A DNA stretch of 64,000 bases from Paenibacillus sp. G2S3 (lineage in GTDB: Bacteria > Bacillota > Bacilli > Paenibacillales > Paenibacillaceae): NCBI RefSeq assembly GCF_030123105.1, contig NZ_CP126095.1:5704001-5768000 (forward strand). The letters run 5' to 3'. The notes beneath the pieces were generated by a model. That model saw only the letters and a program-made list of their open reading frames with translations. It searched no databases and was not told where the DNA came from. The first letter of the stretch is position 1; every line of letters begins with the position of its first letter. The translations under genes were made by a program, and so were the position numbers. Below are positions 10,132 to 19,783 of this stretch, piece after piece.

Positions 10132-10274
10132 TTTCCTCAAACCCTTCAGTAATATGTATTCATAAAACAGGTACCCATGCTCTAAAGGCTAACTCATTTA
10201 TATCATAGAATCAAATTCTATATGAATGAATAATCAAATTTCAGAACCATCAAACTTAAACTTTATACTCGCAC

Positions 10275-10323
10275 AAAAAAGAGGCTAAACCTTAAGTAAT
10301 AATTACTCATGAGGTAGCCTCTC
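10275..10323 (-). terminator. Terminator read on the minus strand
   Basis: AGAGGCTA and TAGCCTCT form an 8 bp stem, followed on the minus strand by a run of six T. It sits 135 nt upstream of the lipoprotein gene and about 450 nt past the MATE gene stop, so it insulates the lipoprotein gene from upstream transcription. Confidence 0.7.
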
Positions 10324-10420
10324 TTAAAAACATCACCCAACACCCACAGCTCGGTGGGAGTTTGCGCAGCAGATGGGGATTGTGCTTGGCGCGCATAGGG
10401 TGCTCAGTGGTGCTTTGAAT

Positions 10421-10463
10421 GCTTGATGTTTGTTGACGCTTGATATTTGTTGACGCTTGATGT
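10421..10463. repeat. Short tandem repeat
   Basis: A 17 nt unit built on CGCTTGATRTTTGTTGA is repeated about two and a half times with one or two changes. It lies just outside intergenic palindromic element A and has no coding frame. Confidence 0.6.
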
Positions 10464-10487
10464 TACTTGCAGCTCTCAAAGTTGCTA

Positions 10488-10669
10488 TTGGACTCCAGAG
10501 TCGCTATTTCCGAAAAAACGCCTCTTTGGGGCAACTATCGGACTCCAGAGACACTACCGGCGCAAAATGACAGCATTATGGGCAATTTTTCGAGGAATAG
10601 CGCCTCTCCAGTCCGAAATTATTCAAAAAAGGCTCTAAATTGGCAAATAGCTGCATCTGAGTCCGAAAG
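10488..10669. repeat. Intergenic palindromic element, copy A
   Basis: Four modules: TTGGACTCCAGAGTCGCTAT (10488) and TCGGACTCCAGAGACACTA (10538) in direct orientation, then inverted GCGCCTCTCCAGTCCGAA (10600) and CTGCATCTGAGTCCGAAAG (10651). The GGAC cores start at 10490 and 10540, the GTCC cores at 10611 and 10661, giving spacings of 50, 71 and 50. The dyad axis is at 10577. A diverged partial module may continue to about 10740. It lies between the MATE 3' end and the minus-strand terminator at 10275-10323. Open frames over it are not genes. Confidence 0.8.
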
Positions 10670-10782
10670 CACATCGCCCTTCAGCAAACACACTCCGCTG
10701 CCGTCACAAAATGCTACTCAACAAACAAAGTCCGACTCTAAAAGCACTCCATTGCCCACCAGGGTGGACTATAGAGTTCCGC

Positions 10783-12180
10783 TCATGTAGTTAACGAAGC
10801 GCTTCTTTTCCCGGCTCCATGTAGTGAGGCATTCTCTTCACTCAAGCCGATATCCGCCTGACGGAGAACTTTTCTCCCTCTCCAGCGCATTAGAACAAGC
10901 ATCCCCCGCACAAATTCATCAGCAATCATACAGCAGTAGATCCCCGTGAGCCCCCAGCCTAAGCTGATTCCAAACCAGTAAGAACATCCCACTCCAATAA
11001 TGGACATAGACACGATAGAAGTATACATCGTATAACGGGTATCGCCGATGGCGTTCAGCGCATTACCCATGCCCATGTTCAGCATTTTGCAAGGTTGCAG
11101 TAGGAGATTTAGGGCCAATAGGGAAATCCCAATCGCAATAATCCGCGGGTCAGAAGTGAAATAACCTAGCAGATTCCTGCCGAAAAGAAATAGCAGTAAC
11201 ATGTTCGCTGTTACAATGGCCAAGCCGATATACAGTGTTCGATATGCACTACGATAGGCCTCTTTCAGTTTGCCTGCCCCGAACAAATGCGCAATCTGTA
11301 TCTGTCCGGCTAGCGCGATTGCATATCCTAACGTGAAGCAAAAGGACTCTAAGGTATTAAGATAAGTCCGTGCGGCTAACGCTTCAGCTCCCAGTGCGGC
11401 TAGAAAGGAATAAACAATCAGCTGCGAGAACACCCAGCAGGAAGAATTAATTCCAAGTGGCCAAGCAATCTTTATAATTTCCTTGAATAACTTACCGTTG
11501 AATATACGAAAATCTCTAAGTCTAATCTTAATCTCGAACGAACCTCTAAACATGCTATACAGCATGATCACTCCGACCAGTCTACTGATAATACTTGAGA
11601 TCGCAATTCCCGCAAGCCCTAGCTGTGGCAGACCGAACATCCCGAATATAAAAATATAGTTCAGAATAATGTGGATGACATTTATGATGATCCCTGTGTA
11701 CATTGGTCCTCTGGTGTTCCCTGTATTACGAATCGCTGTACCAAGGGAAGCAATCATCCCTACCAAAAACAGACCGCCGCCGACATACGAGATATAGATA
11801 TTGGACAGTGATAATAGCTCAGGCGATATATTTAGAATCCCCGCTATTGGACCCGCATAGAAGAACAGGATGATACTCACGACAATACCAAGGATCAGAC
11901 TAACCGATACGCCCATAATTGCAATCGTACGCGCTTCGCTGAAACGTTTTGAACCCATTCTTTGCGCGATCAGGATACCTGCCCCACCTGCAAAGGTGGT
12001 AAAAAGTGTGGTCAACGCACCGAACAATTGATTGGAAATGCCGACTACGGCAACTGCATCGTCAGAAATACGGCTGACCATGAGCGTATCCACCGTACCT
12101 AGCAGGGTCTGTAGAATCACCTCTATAAATATAGGCCAAGCCAATACCCATAGTCCAAAGCCCTGTCTTTCTTTTTTCAC
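10783..12180 (-). CDS. MATE-family multidrug/organic-cation efflux transporter
   Basis: About 465 residues, twelve hydrophobic helices in two pseudo-symmetric halves. The first helix carries WPIFIEVILQTLLGTVDTLMVS, a typical MATE opening (PxxxxxxLxxxxGxxDTxMVs); the middle has GNTRGPM and GDTRYTM in equivalent positions of the two halves. Such proteins export cationic compounds by Na+ or H+ antiport at the cytoplasmic membrane. The start is GTG 12180, eight nt after AGAGGAGGG; the frame is open further upstream but lacks a better site. It is divergent from the AraC gene at 12342 with a 160 nt shared control region, so that regulator may control it. No terminator was seen before repeat element A. 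The substrate is unknown. Confidence 0.9.
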   Translation of the reverse strand: MKKERQGFGLWVLAWPIFIEVILQTLLGTVDTLMVSRISDDAVAVVGISNQLFGALTTLFTTFAGGAGILIAQRMGSKRFSEARTIAIMGVSVSLILGIVVSIILFFYAGPIAGILNISPELLSLSNIYISYVGGGLFLVGMIASLGTAIRNTGNTRGPMYTGIIINVIHIILNYIFIFGMFGLPQLGLAGIAISSIISRLVGVIMLYSMFRGSFEIKIRLRDFRIFNGKLFKEIIKIAWPLGINSSCWVFSQLIVYSFLAALGAEALAARTYLNTLESFCFTLGYAIALAGQIQIAHLFGAGKLKEAYRSAYRTLYIGLAIVTANMLLLFLFGRNLLGYFTSDPRIIAIGISLLALNLLLQPCKMLNMGMGNALNAIGDTRYTMYTSIVSMSIIGVGCSYWFGISLGWGLTGIYCCMIADEFVRGMLVLMRWRGRKVLRQADIGLSEENASLHGAGKRSASLTT

Positions 12181-12341
12181 TAAACAAACCCTCCTCTTAA
12201 ACCAAACATATAGACTGGACCAAAGAAACAGCATATTTTTTCTTTAGGTCAGACTAAATTATAGATGATATACTTTTGGTGATGGTACAGATTTCAAACC
12301 AATAATTTCATTATTCCAACCTCATAAAAGGAGATCTCTCC

Positions 12342-13223
12342 ATGAACATTTTTAATTTTACCGTCCCGCCAATGCTCTACTATATCGTAAGTGGATTGCA
12401 CTCCTTCTCACCCGGTCATTACCACATGAGCCGTCACAATATCAAGGTGTTTGACTTGCTTGTAGTCAAGCAGGGTTGCCTATATATGAATGAAGGAGGT
12501 CTCACCTTTCAGATTAGAGCAGGTCAGGCACTGCTTCTTCGCCCAGATAGTCATCATTTCAGTACAGACAGCTGTAAAGAGCCCACCTCTTATTACTGGC
12601 TTCATTTTCAGACAGTGGGCGATTGGACTCTCTCCGAGGCTACGGCTACAGCACCAGAGACAGAACACACCAGAGCGGAGCATCCTCTTCATTCTGACGA
12701 ATTTAATATACGCACTTTTACCTTACAGCTGCCCCAATATACCACTTTGCTACAACCGTCCAAGATGGAAGAACTGCTCTCGCAGCTGAATCAACTAGCG
12801 CCTAATTCCCATTTGAGCGATACTCCATTTCAGCAGCAGTTGCTATTCCAAGAGGTTCTTCAGCAATTATCCGCCTCTCTGAGCCAAGAGCGTCCCTCTC
12901 CCTCGAAAATATGTGCGGAGCAAGCTGCCTCCTATCTGCGCAGTCATTTTCGCGAGCACATCACAGCACAGCAGCTTGGGGAGAACCTGAACTTTCACCC
13001 TGTATATATCGCTCGCTGCATGAAAAAGGAGTATGGCTGTGCACCCATGGATTACCTACTGCACTACCGGATTCAGCAGAGTAAACTGTTACTGATGCAG
13101 ACTAGTTATACGATTGCCCGGATCGCCGAGGAGGTCGGTTTCAATCAGGCACCTTATTTCAGCTTCAGCTTCGTCCGTATTGAGGGGACCACTCCACGGG
13201 AATTCCGCCAACGTTTCTCGTAA
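12342..13223 (+). CDS. AraC-family transcriptional regulator with N-terminal cupin domain
   Basis: 293 residues. The N-terminal ~160 residues look like the AraC cupin sensor (FDLLVVKQGCLYMNEGG, then the RAGQALLLRPDSHHFS turn). The C-terminal ~100 residues form two helix-turn-helix motifs: ITAQQLGENLNFHPVYIARC in the first, and YTIARIAEEVGFNQAPYFS followed by TPREFRQRF in the second. The start ATG follows AAAGGAGAT at good spacing. It is divergent from the MATE transporter and converges on the binding-protein gene at 13298. Its likely target is the MATE gene or its own promoter; the effector, possibly a sugar, cannot be told. Intact. Confidence 0.9.
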   Translation: MNIFNFTVPPMLYYIVSGLHSFSPGHYHMSRHNIKVFDLLVVKQGCLYMNEGGLTFQIRAGQALLLRPDSHHFSTDSCKEPTSYYWLHFQTVGDWTLSEATATAPETEHTRAEHPLHSDEFNIRTFTLQLPQYTTLLQPSKMEELLSQLNQLAPNSHLSDTPFQQQLLFQEVLQQLSASLSQERPSPSKICAEQAASYLRSHFREHITAQQLGENLNFHPVYIARCMKKEYGCAPMDYLLHYRIQQSKLLLMQTSYTIARIAEEVGFNQAPYFSFSFVRIEGTTPREFRQRFS

Positions 13224-13244
13224 CCCTAAACACGCTAAAGAACG

Positions 13245-13289
13245 CAAAAAAGGGCTGCTCCCCGCCACATGGCTTAAGGAACATCCCTT
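13245..13289 (-). terminator. Terminator of the first sugar ABC operon
   Basis: AAGGGATGTTCC and GGAGCAGCCCTT pair with two mismatches around a ~16 nt loop, followed by six T on the minus strand. It lies just past the stop of the binding-protein gene at 13298. Confidence 0.7.
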
Positions 13290-13297
13290 GCTGCTCT

Positions 13298-14902
13298 TTA
13301 CTTCAAACCCTTCTCCTGTACGTAAGCATCCCACTGCTTGATATATTCGGTCTGGATTTTCTCAAGACCGGCTTGCTTAGCCTTTTCCATAAAGGTGGCT
13401 AGACCCGCATCAACATCCTCTACCAATCCAGCTTGCAGCGGATACAGGTATTGCTTCTCTACCTGCTCCAACGCCGCTTTTTCAGCCTGATAAGAAGTAT
13501 AATCCTCTGCAAATCCTGTGAAGATATCCGGTTTCTGAATCTTATCAAGCTCAGCGAAAATCTCTTTGACGCCATCATAAGATTTGTCGAATATCATAAA
13601 TTCCGGATTCCGCCATGCCCAGCCGTTCATCCCTTCACGAGTGAAACCGTTCGTAGAAGCGTCTCCAATCAGTTCATAATAACCATTCGCATCAACCTTA
13701 TAATTTTTTCCTTCAACACCGTATTGCGTCAACTGATTATAACGTTTATCCATAACCATCTTCTCATAGAAGGCTAATGCACGATCCGGGTTTTTGCTGC
13801 CCTTCGGAATAGCGAACCCATTATGAATAGGGTGCACCGGTGTTGCGTAACCGATGGTTTTACCGTAAGGATAATAACCCAGCTCCCAATCTGGATGGGC
13901 TGCTTTAACTTTCATCAGCGTATCGTTGAAGCGGGTCGGGTTATCTCCAAAAATACTTGCCGCTTTTCCTGCAATAATCGGAGCTTGAAGAGTATCCTTC
14001 ACATTCAATACATTTTTGGAGATTAAGCCTTTTTCCTGCCATCGTCTCATGGTCAGCAGTTCCTCTTTATGTTCCTCCGAGCCCCAGTAAAGATAAGCCT
14101 TCGAAGGATCGCTGTACTTGATTCCGATACCATAAGGCAGCGGGCTTCCGACCATAGCGGTAAGTGTGGTGTAGACATCATGCAGATTCCCCCTAACATC
14201 ACTGTTAAAGGATGCCGGCGACATCTTCGGTTCATTCTTCTTTATACCTTCCATATAAGCCTCATAGCTGGCCAGATCGGTTGGCTGAGGCAGATTATAT
14301 TTCTTGCGAAGATCCTCACGCCATACGAAACCATTCGTTACATATTCCTTATAGGTCGCAGGTACAGTGTAGATCTTGCCATCAATCTTAACTGCATCCC
14401 ACATATCCTGCGGTACAAATTGCTGGAGCGCTGGAGCAGCCGTCGGCAGCAAATCATCTATAGCTAAAAAAGCTCCTTTTTTAGCGTAAGCTTGATACTG
14501 TGTCCAGTCCGCAGTGAAGATCAAATCAATCGATTGGCCAGAAGACAGCAGCAATTTATACTTCTGATCCCAATCTGTCCAAGTTGTATAGTTGAATTTA
14601 ACGGTAGCATTCAGATCTTCTTCAGCCATCTTATTAATTTCCGCTTCAATGCTCGAAAGATCCTTAGGGGCATCGCCCAGCATATAAAATTGCAGTTCAA
14701 CCTTCTTCGATGTATCCAGCCCCGTTTTCTCCTCTGTCCCGGCGTTGGTACTCTGAGCTGTCTCCCCTCCGTTGTTGCTCTCTTTTACCGCTGCATTATC
14801 CCCGTTCGTGGAACTAGAATTTCCCCCACAGCCTGCCAGTAGAGCCAAGCTCAGTACTGAAGTGAGCAGAATAGACATGCTTTTGCCCCGTAGCTTATTC
14901 AT
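13298..14902 (-). CDS. Extracellular carbohydrate-binding lipoprotein of ABC importer (LplA type)
   Basis: 534 residues. A lipoprotein signal ends LALLAGCGGN, followed by a low-complexity Ser/Asn/Gly linker, then a family-1-type solute-binding fold with LQFYMLGDAPKDLSSIE near the start, as in LplA-like proteins that capture oligosaccharides. The C-terminus ends EYIKQWDAYVQEKG, also usual for this group. The start ATG has GGGAGG upstream. It is the last gene of a three-gene operon: permease 16884-15883, permease 15871-14978, then this gene. No ATPase is encoded here; such systems normally use a shared MsmX-type ATPase. The sugar is unknown. Intact. Confidence 0.9.
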   Translation of the reverse strand: MNKLRGKSMSILLTSVLSLALLAGCGGNSSSTNGDNAAVKESNNGGETAQSTNAGTEEKTGLDTSKKVELQFYMLGDAPKDLSSIEAEINKMAEEDLNATVKFNYTTWTDWDQKYKLLLSSGQSIDLIFTADWTQYQAYAKKGAFLAIDDLLPTAAPALQQFVPQDMWDAVKIDGKIYTVPATYKEYVTNGFVWREDLRKKYNLPQPTDLASYEAYMEGIKKNEPKMSPASFNSDVRGNLHDVYTTLTAMVGSPLPYGIGIKYSDPSKAYLYWGSEEHKEELLTMRRWQEKGLISKNVLNVKDTLQAPIIAGKAASIFGDNPTRFNDTLMKVKAAHPDWELGYYPYGKTIGYATPVHPIHNGFAIPKGSKNPDRALAFYEKMVMDKRYNQLTQYGVEGKNYKVDANGYYELIGDASTNGFTREGMNGWAWRNPEFMIFDKSYDGVKEIFAELDKIQKPDIFTGFAEDYTSYQAEKAALEQVEKQYLYPLQAGLVEDVDAGLATFMEKAKQAGLEKIQTEYIKQWDAYVQEKGLK

Positions 14903-14977
14903 CTGAATCCTCCCTTTTCACTATGATTCTATGTTAGCCGACTTTACCTAAGCCCGGGTAGGGGTAAGGTTGCGGTT

Positions 14978-15871
14978 CTAACCTTTTACAGCTCCGATGG
15001 TCAACCCTTTGACGAAGTAACGCTGAACGAACGGGTATAGAAATAGAATCGGTCCCGTCACAACAATCGCCATCGCCATTTTGGTAGACTCAGCAGGGAC
15101 TTCCGTAGCCAGCGACACCCCAGTTCCAGCTCCCATTTGCGCAATGAACTGCGCTGAATTGATAACATTGTACAGATAGAATTGCAGTTGATATTTATGG
15201 GTGTCATTAATGAACAGTGAAGATGTGAACCAGTCATTCCAGTAATACAATGCCAGGAACAATCCAACTGTAGCGATCCCTGGCATGGAGAGCTTGAGCA
15301 CGATCTGCCAGTAGATTCTGAAATCACCGGCCCCGTCTATTTTTCCAGAATCGAACAACTCCTCGGGGACTGCTGATTTAATGAAGTTCTTCATTAAAAT
15401 AATCAAGAATGGCGTCATCAGACCAGGTAGCACCAGTACAGCATAGGAATCTAGCAAGCCGAGGTATTTGGTGATCATGATGTACCACGGGACAAGTCCT
15501 CCACCAAACAAAGTCGTAAAGTATATATAGAAGGAAAAGGTATTCCGATATTTAAAATCCTTGCGGGCTAACACGTAACCGGCCATTGTCATGAAGAAAA
15601 GCCCAAGTATCGTTCCTATCAAAGTTGTGGTGGCTGTGACGGCATACGCACGCAACACTTCATCCGGGAAGATGAATACTGTCTTATAGCCTTCAAGGGA
15701 GAACTGCCCCGGAATCAGATGATAGCCATCCCGGATAATAGATTCATTACTAGTCAATGACGCCGAAATTATTAGCAAAAAGGGCAGTAAACAAGCTATC
15801 GACAGACCAATGATGACCACATAGGCAATCCAATGAAGCATTCGAGTATATTTATCCGTTTGAATTCTCAT
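14978..15871 (-). CDS. Carbohydrate ABC transporter permease (LplC/YtcP type)
   Basis: 297 residues, six membrane helices. The binding-protein-dependent permease loop for ATPase contact is present as SGKIDGAGDFRIYWQIVLKLSMP (EAAxxDGAG-type). The C-terminus PFVQRYFVKGLTIGAVKG is the classic end of YtcP/MalG-like subunits. AGGAGG precedes the ATG. It starts 11 nt after the partner permease stops, so the two are co-transcribed and form the membrane heterodimer. Intact. Confidence 0.92.
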   Translation of the reverse strand: MRIQTDKYTRMLHWIAYVVIIGLSIACLLPFLLIISASLTSNESIIRDGYHLIPGQFSLEGYKTVFIFPDEVLRAYAVTATTTLIGTILGLFFMTMAGYVLARKDFKYRNTFSFYIYFTTLFGGGLVPWYIMITKYLGLLDSYAVLVLPGLMTPFLIILMKNFIKSAVPEELFDSGKIDGAGDFRIYWQIVLKLSMPGIATVGLFLALYYWNDWFTSSLFINDTHKYQLQFYLYNVINSAQFIAQMGAGTGVSLATEVPAESTKMAMAIVVTGPILFLYPFVQRYFVKGLTIGAVKG

Positions 15872-15882
15872 TTCTTATCCTC

Positions 15883-16884
15883 CTAGAACAGGGCGTAGTC
15901 ATCGTTTATTTTGCGAATAATATAGTTGACCGTCATAATCAGGACAAAGCCGAACAAGGATTGATAGACTCCGGCAGCTGTTGCCATGCCCACATCGAAG
16001 GTTACTTTAAGCGAACGGTATACATAGGTATCAAGAATATCTGTCGTATTGTAGAGCAGCCCGTTATTGCCTATTAATTGATAGAAAAGATCGAACTGGC
16101 CTTTCATGATACTGCCGAGCGCGAAGAGCAGCAGCACTACAAAGGTTGATTTCAGCATCGGCACCGTAATATACCAAATTCGTTGAATAATATTAGCGCC
16201 ATCAATCTTGGCCGCTTCATAATATTCGTCACTGATGCCTGTAATCGCCGCCAGATAGATAACCATGCTGTAGCCGAGATTTTTCCAAAGATAAAAGATT
16301 ATGATCAGAAAGATCCAAGCCCAAGGTTTACTGTAAACGTCGACCGGATCAAGGCCAAATTGGATGAGCATTGTGTTTAAGAAACCGCTGTCATAATTAA
16401 ACAAGTTGTAGACGATTACGCTGAGAATTACAAAGGATACGAAATAGGGCAGAAACATTACCGATTGGCTAATCTTTTTAAACCATTTTCCATTGAGTTC
16501 ACTAAGCAGGATTGCACAGGCAATCGCCAGCACATTCCCCAGTACAATAAAAGCGATATTGTATCCTATCGTGTTCATTGTGAGCTTCACCAGCGTACCG
16601 GATCTCCAGAGAAACTCGAAATTCTGCAACCCGACAAACTTGGAATTGAACATACTACTGTTGAAGTCGAATTGAGTGAACGCATAATAGATGCCTACCA
16701 TTGGAAAATAGGAATTCACCAGAAAAAAGATCAAGGTGGGCAGCAGCATCAGAAACATTACCCGATTGTGCACCAGTTCATACAGAAATCCTTTCTTCTT
16801 TCTTCTCGTTCGTAAGCGTGCTCTACCATCAGCCTGGATGCCAAGTTCGACGGTTGAGATTCCTTTGGATGAGGTTTGGCTCAA
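15883..16884 (-). CDS. Carbohydrate ABC transporter permease (LplB type)
   Basis: 333 residues, six membrane helices after a basic N-terminal tail. It opens its membrane part with FLMLLPTLIFFLVNSYFPM and has the ATPase-contact loop EAAKIDGANIIQRIWYITVP. The start is TTG 16884 after AGGGGAG at 9 nt. This is the first gene of the operon and is divergent from the membrane AraC regulator at 17272, which is the usual arrangement for a sensor-regulator controlling its cognate importer. Intact. Confidence 0.92.
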   Translation of the reverse strand: MSQTSSKGISTVELGIQADGRARLRTRRKKKGFLYELVHNRVMFLMLLPTLIFFLVNSYFPMVGIYYAFTQFDFNSSMFNSKFVGLQNFEFLWRSGTLVKLTMNTIGYNIAFIVLGNVLAIACAILLSELNGKWFKKISQSVMFLPYFVSFVILSVIVYNLFNYDSGFLNTMLIQFGLDPVDVYSKPWAWIFLIIIFYLWKNLGYSMVIYLAAITGISDEYYEAAKIDGANIIQRIWYITVPMLKSTFVVLLLFALGSIMKGQFDLFYQLIGNNGLLYNTTDILDTYVYRSLKVTFDVGMATAAGVYQSLFGFVLIMTVNYIIRKINDDYALF

Positions 16885-17271
16885 GTTCTCTCACTCCCCT
16901 TAATATAGAAACTGCATAATTCCACTATAGGGAGATTCTCCTGAACACAGAAGTGAAGCTTACAAGCCTTATTGCACAAACTTGCGAAACAGGGACTGAA
17001 CAATTGGGGTATTTATGTAAAAGTACTCAAGAGCCTTCGAAAGACCTTAAGGCTTGTCTATTTCCGATTAACGCTTATAATTCTTGTAGAAAATGCTGTT
17101 ATGTACACAAATATTTAGTTTGTTCACTACCTGCAGATAGGAAAAATACAGCATTCTAAGGTTGCTTCACTGTTCCGTTCACTCTTAGCGATTTATAATA
17201 AAAGAACTTCATAAGATGAATTCACCCAGAGCCTTACCCAAGGAAGTTATATGATGATCAGGGGGGACGGT
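16885..17271. other. Divergent control region of sugar importer and AraC sensor-regulator
   Basis: About 390 nt without a credible gene. It should hold both promoters and the regulator's binding sites. I saw no clear cre box, riboswitch or long inverted repeat; short open frames here have no supporting ribosome site. Confidence 0.5.
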
Positions 17272-19506
17272 ATGAAGAATAATGATCTACGAAGAAAAAG
17301 ACTACTGTACGGCAAGCTGCTCACCACCATAACCCTTTGCATATCGTTAACCCTTCTTGTCTCTACATTTGTCTACTATACGTACTACATCGGCGTCGAG
17401 AAGACGCAGACCTTTCGCTCCGATCTAAGAGACCTGACCCAGACTGGCAAAAAAGTGGTCAACATGGCTGAAGTCGCGCAAACGCTTTCATTTCAACTGT
17501 ATCGAACCAGTACGATTTCCCATCTGTTGTTCTACAACAAGCCTTCTATTTATGAAGTGACGGCGGCGATGTCCGATCTCGGAAACTACTTAAATTCCAT
17601 GCCATATATTGAATCCATCTACGTATATAATCCGAACAATGACACGGTTTATATCTCGGCTGCGCAAGGGCAGAACGGAGTGTACACCACACGAGAATTA
17701 GAGGACACTGAAATCATACAGATGCTGAATCATTATCAGGATTACAAAACCTTCACGCCGATTCCGCGAACCTATTCAATAGATGATCCTGAAAAGAAAA
17801 CCATCTCAGTCTATACTTACCTCTGCTATGATGCGATCAATTGGGACCGCTCTATTAATTCTGCGGTTATTGTTAACATCTCTGCAGCTTGGATCAATAA
17901 AGAACTGGCTAACGGGAACACTCCAGGTAGTGGTAGTACCTACATTTTGGATGACCAAGACCGATTTCTGTCGGGGAATACGCTGACACTGGAGAAGCTG
18001 TCTGGGGAGGAAAACAGTTGGCTGGAGCATCAAGTAAAAGCACGTTCTGCCGGCTATTTTACCGCCCCTTTTAGAGGGAATAAATCACTGGTGTCCTATA
18101 CCTCACCCGATTCGCTTGGCTGGCAATATGTGCGCATTACTCCTTATGGGTTAATCACTGAACAGACCAATCAAATACGTAATACTACACTTCTGATTTC
18201 TCTAATTATTTTATTGTTCGGTCTTGTTATTTCTAGAGTGCTGTCCAAACGACTCTATCTGCCGATAGATTCCATCGTAAGCCGAATGAATACGCTTGAA
18301 GCGGATAAACGCAACAGCATGTTTACGATTAGACAGAATTCATTACGTAATCTTGTTCTCGGTATAAGAGCCCCCCACAGCAGCCGTTCTAGTGATTTTG
18401 AACAACTAAGTATTGCTTTCAGCTTTAACGAAGGCTATCGGCTTGTATTGCTGCGTATTGATGAATACAATATCCTGCGACAAGAACGAGGTGCTTATCT
18501 ACTTGCATACAAGTTCGCCATCATGAATATTGCCTCAGAAATTTGCGGTCAGACTTATCAAGTGGAAAGCGTAGATATGAACGATGACAGCGTAGTAATG
18601 TTACTTAGCAGTATGACGTCCGCGGAGCATCTCGATTCGGAATTAATCGAAGTGTTGCTACGACAAATTCGCGTAGCCTGCTGCGACTATTTAAAAATCG
18701 GTCTGTCGCTAGTATACAGTCCCATCAGTGATAATCCAGATGTACTAAACCGGGTATACAGTCAGGCTAGAGAAGCCTCTAAGCATAGGCTGTTTTATGG
18801 TCACGGCTGTCTGATCAATGCCGAGCGTATTAGTGAGCTTAAGAACAACCTCTACGCCTATCCGGCTGACAGTGAGAAGAAGCTGGTCGACGCCCTTACG
18901 AGCGGAAGAACCGATGAAGCCCGCAGTCATTTCTCCGAAATTCTACGTGAAATGGAGCAATATCCGTATCATGTGCTGGAGTTGACGGTTTCAAGGGTGA
19001 CGCTAACGATTAAACGAATCGTCGACAACATCAGGAAGCTTAGTCCTACCTCCACAGAAGGAATAATGGTGATGCCAGCGCTTGAAAATTATGAGACCAT
19101 AGAAGAATTTGAAGCAGCTTTTTACCAGCTTTTTGATCATATTCAGGAATTCCAGGCGGATAAGCGCAGCTCCAAGCAAAGCGATCTGATCCGGCAAATC
19201 AACCAAACCATCCAGCAATCTTATATGGACCCCTGCCTGAGTCTAAATCAAATTGCCGATGAACTTAATATGTCTCCGATCTATGTCAGCAGACTATATA
19301 AGCAGCAGACCCTAACCACTATTGTGGATGTCATCATGGATGTACGAATGAAAGAAGTATGTCGCCTTCTGGTCGAGACCGATCTGTCGGTATCAGATAT
19401 TGCTGAAATGACTGGCTTCACCAGCAGTTCTTATCTCCATCGAATGTTCAAACGCAACTTCAGCCTCACACCGATAGAGTACAGACGTGCCAAGAACAGT
19501 TCATAG
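17272..19506 (+). CDS. Membrane-bound AraC-family sensor-regulator (YesS-like)
   Basis: About 744 residues. A basic N-terminus is followed by transmembrane helix 1 (LLTTITLCISLTLLVSTFVY), a ~270-residue extracytoplasmic sensor, and helix 2 (TLLISLIILLFGLVISRVL). A cytoplasmic linker follows and then a C-terminal AraC DNA-binding domain: LSLNQIADELNMSPIYVSRL in the first helix-turn-helix, and VSDIAEMTGFTSSSYLHRMF plus LTPIEYRR in the second. Family knowledge: these one-piece regulators sense sugars outside the cell and activate the adjacent ABC importer, here the divergent operon from 16884. The ATG at 17272 has AGGGGGG upstream; in-frame ATGs at 17251 and 17254 precede that site and are rejected. 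Intact. Confidence 0.88.
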   Translation: MKNNDLRRKRLLYGKLLTTITLCISLTLLVSTFVYYTYYIGVEKTQTFRSDLRDLTQTGKKVVNMAEVAQTLSFQLYRTSTISHLLFYNKPSIYEVTAAMSDLGNYLNSMPYIESIYVYNPNNDTVYISAAQGQNGVYTTRELEDTEIIQMLNHYQDYKTFTPIPRTYSIDDPEKKTISVYTYLCYDAINWDRSINSAVIVNISAAWINKELANGNTPGSGSTYILDDQDRFLSGNTLTLEKLSGEENSWLEHQVKARSAGYFTAPFRGNKSLVSYTSPDSLGWQYVRITPYGLITEQTNQIRNTTLLISLIILLFGLVISRVLSKRLYLPIDSIVSRMNTLEADKRNSMFTIRQNSLRNLVLGIRAPHSSRSSDFEQLSIAFSFNEGYRLVLLRIDEYNILRQERGAYLLAYKFAIMNIASEICGQTYQVESVDMNDDSVVMLLSSMTSAEHLDSELIEVLLRQIRVACCDYLKIGLSLVYSPISDNPDVLNRVYSQAREASKHRLFYGHGCLINAERISELKNNLYAYPADSEKKLVDALTSGRTDEARSHFSEILREMEQYPYHVLELTVSRVTLTIKRIVDNIRKLSPTSTEGIMVMPALENYETIEEFEAAFYQLFDHIQEFQADKRSSKQSDLIRQINQTIQQSYMDPCLSLNQIADELNMSPIYVSRLYKQQTLTTIVDVIMDVRMKEVCRLLVETDLSVSDIAEMTGFTSSSYLHRMFKRNFSLTPIEYRRAKNSS

Positions 19507-19529
19507 TACTAATGACCTCTCTACTCCAA

Positions 19530-19578
19530 AAAGATGGGTGCTCCAGCAGCCATTTCAACGGCCTTTGGAACACCCATC
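19530..19578. terminator. Bidirectional-looking hairpin terminator
   Basis: GATGGGTGCTCC and GGAACACCCATC pair at 11 of 12 positions. On the minus strand it is followed by CTTTTTGG, so it was probably the terminator of the broken minus-strand gene at 19592-19783. It can also end the AraC transcript. Confidence 0.65.
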
Positions 19579-19591
19579 GTTATCCTTTAGA

Positions 19592-19783
19592 TTATTAAAA
19601 TACCTTTACAACATTGGCTTCATTCTCGCCTGCAAGAATAGTGAACTCTTTTTGCTGAATTTCAACAATTCGAACAGCTTCTGAACAACAGGACGTTCTA
19701 CCTGAGCATCAATTTCATCTTTAGTATAATAATGGCGATTAATGTTACGTCCTTCTTTTGTGCTTTCGAGCAGTTCAACTGAA
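19592..19783 (-). pseudogene. Remnant of a sucrose-phosphorylase-like (GtfA, GH13) gene, C-terminal part
   Basis: Two minus-strand frames together read as the end of a GtfA-type phosphorylase: LLESTKEGRNINRHYYTKDE, then QVERPVVQKLFELLKF, matching my recollection of the conserved GRxINRHYYT...RPVVxxL region. After a frame change and apparent internal loss comes a C-terminal tail, EIQQKEFTILAGENEAN, ending VVKVF and a stop near 19592. The ~450 upstream residues and the catalytic barrel are absent. At about 19783 the sequence switches abruptly to a plus-strand LacI remnant, which marks a deletion junction. A dedicated terminator still follows. The identification rests on recalled motifs. Confidence 0.6.

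Noticed and set aside
10447..10790. Plus-strand open frames of 60-110 codons
   Set aside because: They overlie palindromic element A, lack ribosome sites, and their frames are not kept in the other copies.
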